A DNA stretch of 64,000 bases, taken from NCBI RefSeq assembly GCF_003286645.3, contig NZ_CP127382.2, positions 930,001 to 994,000 of the forward strand, in the 5' to 3' direction. Below the pieces are notes generated by a model. That model did no database searches. It saw nothing but the letters and a program-made list of their open reading frames with translations, and had not been told where the DNA came from. This document shows positions 54,292-63,430 of this stretch, in pieces (within the stretch, counting starts at the first letter, position 1; each line of letters begins with the position of its first letter). Origin of the DNA: Aerococcus tenax. Lineage in GTDB: Bacteria > Bacillota > Bacilli > Lactobacillales > Aerococcaceae. The position numbers and the translations under genes were made by a program.

Positions 54292-56130
54292 GTGACAAAA
54301 GCAATTGATATGAATGAATTAAAAGAAAGACAGAAACGCATTAGAAATTTTTCGATTGTGGCCCATATTGACCACGGTAAGTCAACCTTAGCTGACCGTA
54401 TTTTGCAAAAGACTGGGACGGTTTCTGACCGGGAAATGCATGATCAACTACTTGATTCCATGGATTTAGAGCAAGAACGTGGCATCACTATTAAACTAAA
54501 TGCCGTTGAATTAGAGTACCAAGCAGAAGATGGCCAAGAATATATCTTCCATTTGATCGATACTCCGGGGCACGTCGATTTTGCCTATGAAGTATCACGG
54601 AGTCTGCAAGCCTGTGAAGGGGCGCTTTTGGTGGTTGACGCGGCTCAAGGGATTGAAGCTCAAACTTTGGCAAATGCTTATTTAGCAGTGGATAATGATT
54701 TAGAGTTAGTGCCAGTCATCAATAAGATCGATCTACCTGCAGCTAATCCTGAATATGTTAGAACTGAAATTGAGGATATTATTGGTATTGATGCGAGCGA
54801 GGCGGTCTTGTGTAGTGCTAAGACTGGGATTGGTATTGAGGAAATCCTGGAACAAATTGTGACTAAAATACCTGCTCCCCAAGGGGATATCGAAGCGCCT
54901 CTCCAGGCATTGATTTTCGACTCCGTCTATGATTCTTATCGGGGAGTCGTTCTTAGTGTGCGGATTGAAAACGGCATAGTAAAACCTGGTGATACCATTG
55001 AATTAATGAGTAATGGTAAGCAGTTTGATGTCACTGACCTAGGAATTATGTCGCCTCACCCCATTAGTCGGGATTATTTAATGGCAGGGGATGTTGGCTA
55101 TATTACTGCAAGTATCAAGACTATCCAAGATACTAAGGTGGGCGATACTGTGACTTTAGCGGATCGTCCTGCAGCAGAAGCCTTACCTGGTTATCGTCCC
55201 ATGATGCCTATGGTATATAGTGGTCTATATCCAGTAGATTCTGCTGATTATGTTGCCCTTAGAGAAGCCTTAGAAAAGCTGCAATTAAACGACGCCTCTC
55301 TAACCTTTGAGCCGGAATCATCCCAAGCTTTAGGTTTTGGCTATCGGTGTGGTTTCTTAGGTATGCTCCATATGGATGTTACTCAAGAACGACTCGAACG
55401 TGATTTCAACCTTGATTTAATCATGACCGCACCATCGGTTATTTACCATGTTTATAAAACCGATGGGGAAATGGTAGAAGTCTCCAACCCTTCTGAAATG
55501 CCAGATAATACCCAAATCGATTGGATTGAAGAGCCTTACGTCCGTGCTGAAATTATGGTACCTAAGGATTTTGTTGGAAATGTCATGGAACTTGCCCAAC
55601 AAAAGCGGGGAAATTTTGTCAACATGGAATACCTGGATGATATTCGGGTGAATATTATTTATGAAATGCCCCTGAATGAAGTGATTTTTGACTTCTTTGA
55701 CCGTCTAAAATCCGGCACCAAGGGCTATGCTTCGCTTGACTATCAACTGATCGGTTATCAAAAGAGCAATTTAGTCAAACTCGATATCTTACTGAGCGGA
55801 GAACCTGTCGACGCCTTGAGTACTATCGTTCACCGTGATTTTGCCTATGACCGCGGACGTAAACTAGCCGAAAAATTAAAAGAAGTGATTCCACGGCAAA
55901 TGTTCGAAGTGCCTGTTCAAGCAGCCATTGGGAATAAAATTATTGCCCGCACTACGATCAAGGCTTATCGAAAAGATGTTACTGCCAAGTTATATGGTGG
56001 TGACGTCACCAGAAGACAGAAGCTGTTGAAGAAACAAAAAGAAGGTAAGAAGCGCATGAAGGCAGTAGGATCTGTTGAAGTGCCTCAGGAAGCCTTCCTG
56101 GCCATCTTGGATATGGATGATGAGAAATAG
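54292..56130 (+). CDS. lepA: Elongation factor 4 (LepA)
   Basis: The translational GTPase is about 612 residues long. It has [14 protein letters not shown] (G1), ERGITIK (G2), DTPGHVDF (G3), NKIDLPAA (G4), EF-G-like domains and the LepA-specific C-terminus ([17 protein letters not shown]). It acts on stalled ribosomes or in initiation. The start is unsure. GTG at 54292 has GGAAG 11 bases upstream; GTG at 54280 overlaps that site; ATG at 54310 lacks one but gives the usual N-terminus [24 protein letters not shown] extended -10 ends at 54246. Confidence 0.94.
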   Translation: MTKAIDMNELKERQKRIRNFSIVAHIDHGKSTLADRILQKTGTVSDREMHDQLLDSMDLEQERGITIKLNAVELEYQAEDGQEYIFHLIDTPGHVDFAYEVSRSLQACEGALLVVDAAQGIEAQTLANAYLAVDNDLELVPVINKIDLPAANPEYVRTEIEDIIGIDASEAVLCSAKTGIGIEEILEQIVTKIPAPQGDIEAPLQALIFDSVYDSYRGVVLSVRIENGIVKPGDTIELMSNGKQFDVTDLGIMSPHPISRDYLMAGDVGYITASIKTIQDTKVGDTVTLADRPAAEALPGYRPMMPMVYSGLYPVDSADYVALREALEKLQLNDASLTFEPESSQALGFGYRCGFLGMLHMDVTQERLERDFNLDLIMTAPSVIYHVYKTDGEMVEVSNPSEMPDNTQIDWIEEPYVRAEIMVPKDFVGNVMELAQQKRGNFVNMEYLDDIRVNIIYEMPLNEVIFDFFDRLKSGTKGYASLDYQLIGYQKSNLVKLDILLSGEPVDALSTIVHRDFAYDRGRKLAEKLKEVIPRQMFEVPVQAAIGNKIIARTTIKAYRKDVTAKLYGGDVTRRQKLLKKQKEGKKRMKAVGSVEVPQEAFLAILDMDDEK

Positions 56131-56140
56131 AGTTAAAGAA

Positions 56141-56167
56141 AAAAGACTGCTTAGGCGGTCTTTTTTC
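56141..56167 (+). terminator. Intrinsic terminator after lepA
   Basis: AAAAGACTGC (56141-56150), loop TTAG, GCGGTCTTTT (56155-56164) and further T's. Confidence 0.85.
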
Positions 56168-56199
56168 ACCTGAAGAATTAAACATGAGGAGGCTAAGTT

Positions 56200-56421
56200 T
56201 TGGATTTAAAAATTATTCACACTGAAGAGGGGCCTGCTTTACTGCTGCCAAATGAAGAAATATTTAAAGAATATAGTCAATGGACTTTAAAGGAAAATGA
56301 TGACCAAGAAGATAGCTTTATTTTACTTCCACGGGTAGATAACCCTTATCGTCATGCTTGTGATGGGGAATTTTACCTGGGAGAGGCCTGGGATGATTAT
56401 GATCATAAGGAGGTGGACTGA
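56200..56421 (+). CDS. MazE/PemI-like antitoxin
   Basis: The 73-residue acidic protein begins with TTG at 56200, with AGGAGG 7 bases upstream. The middle PALLLPNEEIFKEYSQWTLKEND resembles the AbrB/MazE swapped-hairpin antitoxins. The C-terminus is strongly acidic (GEAWDDYDHKEVD), as expected for a segment that wraps a basic MazF toxin. The start-stop overlap with the toxin gene (TGATG) supports a type II toxin-antitoxin pair. No N-terminal KWGNS motif is seen, so it is a divergent member. Confidence 0.72.
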   Translation: MDLKIIHTEEGPALLLPNEEIFKEYSQWTLKENDDQEDSFILLPRVDNPYRHACDGEFYLGEAWDDYDHKEVD

Positions 56422-56762
56422 TGGCCTACCAACCACGGCAAAAAGACATTGTCTGGATTAATTTTAACCCTTCCAAAGGTCACGAAATTCAAAAACGCCG
56501 GCCAGCTTTAATCGTTTCCTCCGATGACTACAACCATGCCACCCATTTTGTCATTGTCTGCCCGATAACCAATACAAAAAGGAAACTTAAAACCCATTTA
56601 AGACTAAAGGGCTACCAAACTACAGGTCAAGTGATGACCCAGCAAATGTATTCTTTAGATGTGACTGAAGCTGGTGGAAGAGAAATTCAATACATCGAAA
56701 GATTGTCTAAGAAAGATTTCCATCTTATTAAACAACTGATTCAATATAATTTTGATTTTTAA
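56421..56762 (+). CDS. mazF: MazF/PemK family endoribonuclease toxin
   Basis: The 113-residue protein matches the MazF/PemK fold. It has KDIVWINFNPSKGHEIQKRRPALIVSSDDYN (residues about 9-40), with the catalytic Arg in RRPALIVS. VCPITNTKRK and VMTQQMYSLDVTEAGGREI near residues 70-90 carry the second conserved region. Such toxins cut mRNA at short sequence motifs. It is translationally coupled to the antitoxin. GGAGGTG precedes the ATG. It lies between lepA and a Balon-like gene, outside any mobile element. Confidence 0.88.
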   Translation: MAYQPRQKDIVWINFNPSKGHEIQKRRPALIVSSDDYNHATHFVIVCPITNTKRKLKTHLRLKGYQTTGQVMTQQMYSLDVTEAGGREIQYIERLSKKDFHLIKQLIQYNFDF

Positions 56763-56834
56763 CCATTTGAGTATTTTAAAGTAAACCTTTCCGTTAGTAA
56801 AAAGCCAATATTTATTTTATAGTAGATATAGAAG

Positions 56835-56848
56835 TTAAAGCGCTTAAG
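56835..56848. promoter_or_regulatory. cre-like palindrome upstream of the Balon-like gene
   Basis: TTAAAGCGCTTAAG has the palindromic cre core AAGCGCTT but deviates from the consensus at three outer positions. It lies 15 bases before the start codon, where a repressor would block transcription. Confidence 0.35.
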
Positions 56849-56863
56849 GGAAAGGAGACTACT

Positions 56864-57934
56864 ATGACTGTCGACAAACGTTTATATCGTGTAGTTAAAG
56901 CCAATGCTGAAAAGGGGAGCCCGAAAATTTCATTGTATATGCCAACCCATCGAGCTGCTCCAGAAAATCAGCAGGATCCTATCCGTTATGAAAATTTACT
57001 CAATGAAGTCAAGACGCAATTAGAGACTAATTATCCCGATAGTGATTGGCAAGGGACTTTTGATCATTTGTCTAAATTAATTGATGAAAAAGTCGATTTT
57101 TGGCAAAAAAATAAAGAAGGCTTGGTGATACTAGCTAGTGAACAGTTGATTGAGATCTTTAGATTACGGCAAGAGCAAGAAGAAATCGCCTATGTAGGAG
57201 ATTATTTCCATTTGGTTCCCTTATTAGCTTACTATGAGGAAGCTTTTGATGTGATTTTGGCCGATATTGCTAAAGACCAAGTCCAATTATACTTAGCTGA
57301 CCAGTATTCTTATGAACCGACTGAAATTGATGAAATCAAAAGTTCATTTTACGATATTTATGATGATAATGATTCTGAAAACAAACAAACGACATCTAGG
57401 GGGCAAGGGTCTATTCATTCTAATCAAAGCAAATCCGCCCAAGTCGAAAGAGATCGTGATAAATATTTCAGCTACCTAGATCAAGAATTCGACAAACTGG
57501 CTAAGGATGTGGAAAGAAAAATATTATTAGCTGGAACCAAGGAGAATATTGCTGCCTTTAAAAAGGAAGCTTCATCGAAGGCTTACTTGGATACAGCGAT
57601 TGAGCAGCCAATTAGCGGCGAAAACCACCAAAGAATTAAAGAGCTTTTAGCTGAGACTCTTTCACCACTAGCCAAAGACAATGTTAGAACCATAGAAGAT
57701 AAAATTGAAGAGGCTAGGGGAGCTTCTCTCCTTATGGAAGAAGTTGAGGATATTCAGCTTGCCGCTAAAGAAGGACGGATTGCTGAGCTAGTAATATTCT
57801 ATGGAGAGTCATCGACTTATGCGAGTTTGATTGATAAATTAATCCATCAAACCATTATAAATAGTGGGGAGATTTCAGTTATTCCTGCTAGCTCGGTTTC
57901 AGAGACGTCTACTTATGCCTTGTTACGTTATTAG
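56864..57934 (+). CDS. Balon/baeRF-type aeRF1-like protein, putative ribosome-hibernation factor
   Basis: The 356-residue protein begins with ISLYMPTHRAAPENQQDPIRYENLL (residues about 22-46), the hallmark of bacterial archaeo-eukaryotic release-factor-like proteins. An N-terminal alpha/beta domain, a middle LLAGTKENIAAF region and a C-terminal domain (AKEGRIAELVIFYGE) follow. The family includes Balon, which occupies the ribosomal A site during stress together with EF-Tu. No GGQ peptide-release motif is present, as in that family. A Gln/Ser-rich linker is near residues 170-195. Function here is by family resemblance only. AAAGGAG precedes the ATG. Confidence 0.72.
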   Translation: MTVDKRLYRVVKANAEKGSPKISLYMPTHRAAPENQQDPIRYENLLNEVKTQLETNYPDSDWQGTFDHLSKLIDEKVDFWQKNKEGLVILASEQLIEIFRLRQEQEEIAYVGDYFHLVPLLAYYEEAFDVILADIAKDQVQLYLADQYSYEPTEIDEIKSSFYDIYDDNDSENKQTTSRGQGSIHSNQSKSAQVERDRDKYFSYLDQEFDKLAKDVERKILLAGTKENIAAFKKEASSKAYLDTAIEQPISGENHQRIKELLAETLSPLAKDNVRTIEDKIEEARGASLLMEEVEDIQLAAKEGRIAELVIFYGESSTYASLIDKLIHQTIINSGEISVIPASSVSETSTYALLRY

Positions 57935-57982
57935 GAGAATGAGCTTATTAATAGGGACTAAGTTTAACTGGATATGAAATTC

Positions 57983-58026
57983 TGGTGTTGATTGAGGACT
58001 TAAATTCCTCATCGACACCATTTTTC
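57983..58026 (+). terminator. Intrinsic terminator after the Balon-like gene
   Basis: TGGTGTTGATTGAGGA pairs with TCCTCATCGACACCA (mismatches inside), followed by TTTTT. Confidence 0.85.
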
Positions 58027-58128
58027 TTGGTTAATACCGTAGTTAAAATAGGAGCTCCTTTCCCTGATCGACATAGTCAAAGCTTAAGTTTTTAATTTTA
58101 AAATAGAAAATTATTTTCTTAAGGCTCA

Positions 58129-58156
58129 AGTTAAATTCCTATAGTATAATTTAACT
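58129..58156. promoter_or_regulatory. Inverted repeat spanning the fhs -10 box, putative operator
   Basis: AGTTAAATT (58129-58137) and AATTTAACT (58148-58156) are exact 9-base arms with a 10-base centre. The likely -10 TATAAT (58145-58150) sits inside the element. A dimeric repressor binding here would block fhs transcription. The -35 region is not recognisable. Confidence 0.5.
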
Positions 58157-58182
58157 ACTAAGCAGTGAAATGAGGTTATAAC

Positions 58183-59865
58183 ATGTTAACGGATATCGAA
58201 ATTGCACAAGCTAATAAGTCTTTACCTATTAAAGAGATTGCCAAAGAAGTCAATTTAAACGAAGAGGATCTGATTCCTTATGGCCATGATAAGGCTAAAA
58301 TTAACCATCAAGCCCTTGAAAAATTAAAAGATAATAAAAAAGGTAGGCTAATTTTAGTAACATCGATTAATCCTACCCCTGCAGGCGAAGGAAAATCTAC
58401 CTTGACTATTGGCTTAGGTGATGCCCTAAGACGCTTAGATAAAAAAACCATGATTGCCCTAAGAGAACCCTCACTGGGACCGACAATGGGATTAAAAGGC
58501 GGGGCAGCTGGTGGAGGCTATGCCCAAGTTGTGCCTATGGAAGATATTAATTTACATTTTACCGGTGATCTACACGCGATTACTCAAGCTAATAATCTTC
58601 TATCAGCAATTATTGATAACCACATTCAACAGGGGAACCAGTTAGGTATTGATAGCCGACGGATTACCTGGAAACGGGTCATGGATATGAATGACCGGGT
58701 GCTACGTCATATTGTGGTAGGTCTGGGGAGTCCTGGTAATGGCTATGTACGCGAAGATGGTTTTGATATTACTGTTGCCTCAGAGATTATGGCAATCCTT
58801 TGCCTTTCTAGAAATCTTGATGAATTACGTCAACGCTTCGATAAAATTGTGATTGGCTATACTCGAGACCAAGAAGCGGTTACAGTAAAAGATTTAGGCT
58901 GTTCTGGTGCTATGGCCTTATTAATGAAGGATGCTATTTTACCGAATTTAGTACAGACCCTAGAACATACGCCAGCATTGATCCATGGGGGACCTTTTGC
59001 TAATATTGCCCATGGCTGCAATTCAGTGATTGCAACCGATACAGCTCTTCGTTTAGCAGATTATGTGATCACTGAAGCTGGCTTTGGAGCTGACTTAGGG
59101 GCCGAGAAATTTATGGATATCAAGGTTCCTATCTTAGAAAAATCTCCCGATGCCGTAGTTATCGTGGCTACTGCAAGAGCCCTAAAACATCACGGCAATC
59201 CTAATTTGGATAAAAATGCCGCTTTAGAGGAAAGACTCGAGGCAGTTAGAAAAGGCTTTGCTAACCTAGGTCGACATATTCAAATTATGAAATCCTACCA
59301 AGTCCCTGTTTTAGTAGCTATTAATCACTTTAAGGACGATACTGACGAAGAGATTGAACTGATAAAAGAGCTCTGTCAAAAAGAGGAGACGCCTTCTTAC
59401 TTGGCAGATGTCTGGGAAAAAGGAGGTCAAGGGGCGCTTGACCTTGGTCAAGCCGTGATCGACTCCATTGATGGAGAGCAAAATACTCACTTCCAACCCC
59501 TTTATCAAGCTGATCAAAAGAGTATTGAAGAAAAAATTCAAGTAATTAATCAAAAAATATACGGTGGGGAGGGTGTTGAATATTCAGCCGAGGCTAAGAA
59601 ACAATTAGCGGCTATTAAGAAAAACGGCTGGGATCATTTACCGATATGTATGGCAAAAACCCAATATTCTCTGAGTGATGATCCTAAATTGCTAGGTGCT
59701 CCAGAGAATTTCACCCTACATATTCGTGAGTTAGTTCCCAAGCTAGGGGCAGGCTTCATTGTTGCTTTGACGGGTAACGTTTTAACCATGCCAGGTTTAC
59801 CTAAGCAACCAGCTGCTCTCAAGATGTCCATTGATAATCAAGGAAAGATTAGTGGACTTTTCTAG
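58183..59865 (+). CDS. fhs: Formate-tetrahydrofolate ligase
   Basis: The 560-residue enzyme makes 10-formyl-THF from formate, THF and ATP. The ATP loop is [26 protein letters not shown] (given in parts; residues about 63-85). [33 protein letters not shown] motifs, [13 protein letters not shown] and the C-terminal [21 protein letters not shown] are all conserved. With thyA and folA downstream it supports the one-carbon pool. GAGG lies 8 bases upstream. Confidence 0.97.
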   Translation: MLTDIEIAQANKSLPIKEIAKEVNLNEEDLIPYGHDKAKINHQALEKLKDNKKGRLILVTSINPTPAGEGKSTLTIGLGDALRRLDKKTMIALREPSLGPTMGLKGGAAGGGYAQVVPMEDINLHFTGDLHAITQANNLLSAIIDNHIQQGNQLGIDSRRITWKRVMDMNDRVLRHIVVGLGSPGNGYVREDGFDITVASEIMAILCLSRNLDELRQRFDKIVIGYTRDQEAVTVKDLGCSGAMALLMKDAILPNLVQTLEHTPALIHGGPFANIAHGCNSVIATDTALRLADYVITEAGFGADLGAEKFMDIKVPILEKSPDAVVIVATARALKHHGNPNLDKNAALEERLEAVRKGFANLGRHIQIMKSYQVPVLVAINHFKDDTDEEIELIKELCQKEETPSYLADVWEKGGQGALDLGQAVIDSIDGEQNTHFQPLYQADQKSIEEKIQVINQKIYGGEGVEYSAEAKKQLAAIKKNGWDHLPICMAKTQYSLSDDPKLLGAPENFTLHIRELVPKLGAGFIVALTGNVLTMPGLPKQPAALKMSIDNQGKISGLF

Positions 59866-59937
59866 CAATTCGCTGACTATGCCCAAGTCTATGAGTTGTG
59901 CTAGAATGGAACAGAAGTTAAAAGAGGAGCGATTATT

Positions 59938-61854
59938 TTGCAAGATTACTTAGCTAAAAATTGGAGTAAAACATATGGCATCAAGCAGTTACTTGATGAG
60001 GTATCTTTTTTAATTCGTGAAGGCGACCATATTGCCTTGATCGGCCCCAATGGATCAGGAAAGTCCACCTTATTAAAAATTTTAGCCGGTAAGGATCATT
60101 TGGATAGCGGAACGATTGAACATAGTAACGATTATTCCATCGGTTTAGTTAGTCAAAATCCAGACTTAGATGATCAGCAAAGCCTCTTTGAAGCGGTATA
60201 TTCTGGAGATAGCCCCTTAGTCAAAACAGTTAAAGCCTATGAACAAGCCACACAGGCTCTATCTCAAGATCCTAATGATGAAAAGAAACAAAAGAAATTT
60301 TCACATTGGGAAAGCGAAATGAATCGCTTAGATGCTTGGCAGTTAGATACAAATATTCAAACTATCCTTACTAAGTTGGAACTCAAGGATCTCTATCAAA
60401 AGGTAGGGCATTTAAGCGGGGGCCAAAAACGCAGGTTGGGATTGGCTAAAGTATTAATTGATGAACCTGATCTTTTATTATTGGATGAACCGACTAACCA
60501 CATGGATTTTGAAATGGTCAAATGGCTGGAAAATTATATTAATAATTATAAAAAATCAGTGGTTATTGTGACTCATGACCGTTACTTCCTGGATACGGTA
60601 GCCCAACGGGTATTTGCCTTAGATAGAGGGAAACTGACTGAATACCAGGGAAATTACCAAGATTACTTGAACAAACGTGCCGTTGAGTTAGATGTTGAAG
60701 CCGCTAATCAAGCCAAGCAAAAGAAATTGTATAAGCAGGAACTGGCCTGGATGCGCCAAGGGGCTAAGGCCAGATCTACCAAGCAACAGGCCCGTATTAA
60801 TCGTTTTAATGATCTTAAAGAGGATTTAAATCAGCACCGGTCTCTTCAAGGTTCCGTTCAACTAGACTTTGATCAAGAACGTTTAGGAAAAAAAGTTATT
60901 TCTCTAGAAGACGTTAGTGTGGGTTATGATAGCCGCCAGCCTTTACTTGAAGATATTAATTTACTAATCCAAAATCGGGACCGCATTGGTATTATTGGTG
61001 AAAATGGTGTCGGTAAGACCAGCTTACTAAATACCATTGCGGGAATAATCCCTCCTTTAAGCGGACAGATTGACATTGGACCTACTGTTAAGATTGCTTA
61101 TTTCCAACAAGTTCCTACTGATTTACCAGAAGATAAGCGACTAATTAACTATATTAGTGAAGTTGCTGATGAAATTGTCTATGATGATGGACGTAAACTG
61201 TCAGCATCGCAAATGTTAGAAACTTTTTTATTTAACCGGGAAAGCCATGGGCAATTAATTGCTAAATTGTCTGGTGGTGAAAAGAAACGTTTGTATCTTT
61301 TGCGATTATTAATGGAACGGCCTAATGTCTTATTCCTAGACGAACCTACCAATGATTTAGATATTGATACTTTAACAGTCTTAGAGGATTACCTGGCTCA
61401 ATTTCCGGGTGCGATGTTGACGGTTAGCCATGACCGCTACTTTTTAGATAAAACGGTTGATAAATTATTAATTGTTCATAAGGACAAATCTTGTCAACTA
61501 TTTTTTGGAAACTTCACGGACTATGAAAGTGAGCATAAAGAAAAAGCTAAAAGTAGCCATTCTTCAAAACAAAGTTCAGGACAAAAAGTTGAAGTTACAC
61601 ATAAAAGTAATGACTCTGACACTATTCAAAGCAGTAAGAAGAGAATGACCTATAAAGAAAAGCAAGATTGGCAAGTTATTGAGAGTCAAATCGATCAGTT
61701 AGAGACTGATATCCAAAGAATAGAAAATGATATGCTAGCAAATGGATCTGACTACGGAAAGTTATCTGAGTTGCAAAAAGAAAAAGAAGGCAAAGAAAAT
61801 GATTTGCTAGGAAAAATGGAATATTGGGAGTATCTGAGTGAATTGAAACCTTAA
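59938..61854 (+). CDS. ABC-F family ATPase (Uup-like)
   Basis: The 638-residue protein has two ABC domains and no membrane segments, the ABC-F layout. The first domain has GPNGSGKSTLLK and HLSGGQKRRLGLAKVL with LLLDEPTNHMD; the second has GENGVGKTSLLN and KLSGGEKKRLYLLRLL with LFLDEPTNDLD. The inter-domain linker is charged. A C-terminal coiled coil (about 570-635, after a Ser-rich spacer) makes it most like Uup, which binds DNA or ribosomes; some ABC-Fs give antibiotic resistance, but nothing here points to that. The start is TTG at 59938 with AGAGGAGC upstream. Confidence 0.88.
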   Translation: MQDYLAKNWSKTYGIKQLLDEVSFLIREGDHIALIGPNGSGKSTLLKILAGKDHLDSGTIEHSNDYSIGLVSQNPDLDDQQSLFEAVYSGDSPLVKTVKAYEQATQALSQDPNDEKKQKKFSHWESEMNRLDAWQLDTNIQTILTKLELKDLYQKVGHLSGGQKRRLGLAKVLIDEPDLLLLDEPTNHMDFEMVKWLENYINNYKKSVVIVTHDRYFLDTVAQRVFALDRGKLTEYQGNYQDYLNKRAVELDVEAANQAKQKKLYKQELAWMRQGAKARSTKQQARINRFNDLKEDLNQHRSLQGSVQLDFDQERLGKKVISLEDVSVGYDSRQPLLEDINLLIQNRDRIGIIGENGVGKTSLLNTIAGIIPPLSGQIDIGPTVKIAYFQQVPTDLPEDKRLINYISEVADEIVYDDGRKLSASQMLETFLFNRESHGQLIAKLSGGEKKRLYLLRLLMERPNVLFLDEPTNDLDIDTLTVLEDYLAQFPGAMLTVSHDRYFLDKTVDKLLIVHKDKSCQLFFGNFTDYESEHKEKAKSSHSSKQSSGQKVEVTHKSNDSDTIQSSKKRMTYKEKQDWQVIESQIDQLETDIQRIENDMLANGSDYGKLSELQKEKEGKENDLLGKMEYWEYLSELKP

Positions 61855-61928
61855 GCTAAGATAGGAGAGTTTTGAGGGAGACTCTGTGGTACTATGAAGC
61901 CTTAATATGATTATTGGAGGGAAAAGTA

Positions 61929-62870
61929 GTGAAGCAATATTTAGACTTGTTACAGACCATTTTAGAAAAGGGCCATGACAAGTCCGACCGGACCGGTGTG
62001 GGCACGCGTTCAATTTTTGGTTATCAGATGCGTTTTGATCTTAATGAAGGTTTTCCGATCTTGACAACTAAGAAGGTAGCCTTTGGTCTGATAAAGAGTG
62101 AACTTCTATGGTTTTTAAGAGGAGACACTAATATTCGTTATTTATTAGAAAATAATAACCATATTTGGGATGAGTGGGCCTTTGAAAACTGGATAAGCAG
62201 TGAGGACTATCAGGGCCCAGATATGACCAATTTTGGTTTGCGGGCAGAAAAGGATCCAGAATTTAAAGCCGAATATTTAAACGTTAAAGCAGACTTTTGT
62301 CAAAAGATCCTTAATGATGAAGACTTTGCTAAAGAATATGGTGAATTAGGTAATGTCTATGGCAAACAATGGCGGGATTGGGAAACTCGTGATGGGGGCT
62401 CTATCGATCAAATTGCTAATATTCTAGAGCAGCTTAAAAATACCCCTGATTCTCGCCGAATCATCTTATCCGCCTGGAATCCAGAAGATATCCCTAATAT
62501 GGCCTTGCCTCCCTGTCATACCTTAAGTCAATTTTACGTTAATGATGGCAAGCTTTCCTGCCAACTCTACCAAAGAAGTGGCGATGTCTTTTTAGGGGTT
62601 CCTTTTAATATTGCTTCTTATGCTTTATTAACTCATTTAATTGCCCGTGAAGTCGGCTTGGAAGTCGGGGACTTTGTTCATACTTTTGGTGATGTTCATA
62701 TCTATAATAATCATTTCGACCAGGTAAAAGAACAATTAAGTCGTCAACCTGGTCAATTACCCCAGCTTGAAATAAAAAGTGACAAATCCATGTTTGACCT
62801 TGAAAAGGATGATATCGTATTGAATAATTATCACCCTCAGGCTCCGATAAAGGCTTCAGTGGCTGTATAG
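61929..62870 (+). CDS. thyA: Thymidylate synthase
   Basis: The 313-residue ThyA makes dTMP from dUMP with methylene-[17 protein letters not shown] is at the start, the catalytic Cys is in MALPPCHTL (about residue 194), and the dUMP-binding stretch is [18 protein letters not shown]. An insertion near residues 85-140 makes it of the longer Gram-positive type. The start is GTG at 61929 with GGAGGGAAAAG upstream; a TTG at 61914 overlaps that site. It is paired with folA, which recycles the dihydrofolate it produces. Confidence 0.96.
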   Translation: MKQYLDLLQTILEKGHDKSDRTGVGTRSIFGYQMRFDLNEGFPILTTKKVAFGLIKSELLWFLRGDTNIRYLLENNNHIWDEWAFENWISSEDYQGPDMTNFGLRAEKDPEFKAEYLNVKADFCQKILNDEDFAKEYGELGNVYGKQWRDWETRDGGSIDQIANILEQLKNTPDSRRIILSAWNPEDIPNMALPPCHTLSQFYVNDGKLSCQLYQRSGDVFLGVPFNIASYALLTHLIAREVGLEVGDFVHTFGDVHIYNNHFDQVKEQLSRQPGQLPQLEIKSDKSMFDLEKDDIVLNNYHPQAPIKASVAV

Positions 62871-62911
62871 ATTTAGGCTGATTGAAAGTGTATGGATAAA
62901 AGGAGGCTATC

Positions 62912-63412
62912 ATGTTAATAGCTATATGGGCCCATGCGGCTAATGGTATTATAGGAAAAAATAACCAACTTCCTTGGCATATTAGCGAAGATATGAAATT
63001 TTTTAAGCAAGAAACCCTGCATAAGACTGTAGTTATGGGCCGAAAAACCTTCGAGTCGATGGGCAACCGCCCATTAAAAGAGCGTAAAAATTACATTCTG
63101 ACCCGTAAGAAAAGCTTGCCGGGGGTTAACGCTAATAATGAGGATCAGGTTCAAATCATTAATCAGATGGATGAGATTATCGAACTAGCAAAAGACGAAA
63201 ATGTTATGGTTATCGGAGGCGCAGAAATTTACCGCTTATTCTGGCCTTATTTGGATGAGCTTCGTATTACTAATATTGCTGAAAATATTGAGGGGGATAC
63301 TAGCTTTAATCCTGATCTGAGCCAATTTAGACGCTATGCGGTTGTTGACCAAGATCTTAATAGTGAATCGAATTATCATTACCAGTTCGAATTCTGGGAA
63401 AAAAAGAAATGA
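62912..63412 (+). CDS. folA: Dihydrofolate reductase
   Basis: The 166-residue enzyme reduces dihydrofolate to THF and is the trimethoprim target. IWAHAANGIIGKNNQLPWHISEDMKFFKQ (given in parts) holds the substrate site with the acidic ED near residue 27. VVMGRKTFESMG binds NADPH, and VMVIGGAEIYRLF is the second conserved segment. No resistance change can be judged by eye. AAGGAGG precedes the ATG. It follows thyA after 41 bases. Confidence 0.95.
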   Translation: MLIAIWAHAANGIIGKNNQLPWHISEDMKFFKQETLHKTVVMGRKTFESMGNRPLKERKNYILTRKKSLPGVNANNEDQVQIINQMDEIIELAKDENVMVIGGAEIYRLFWPYLDELRITNIAENIEGDTSFNPDLSQFRRYAVVDQDLNSESNYHYQFEFWEKKK

Positions 63413-63430
63413 GACTAGGGAGGTTCTACG

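Noticed and set aside
59938-61854. Antibiotic-resistance role for the ABC-F gene
   Set aside because: The C-terminal coiled coil and core-gene context fit Uup-like housekeeping members; no resistance-type feature can be read by eye.
62605-63066. 153-residue minus-strand frame overlapping thyA and folA
   Set aside because: It spans the ends of two certain genes on the other strand and resembles no family.
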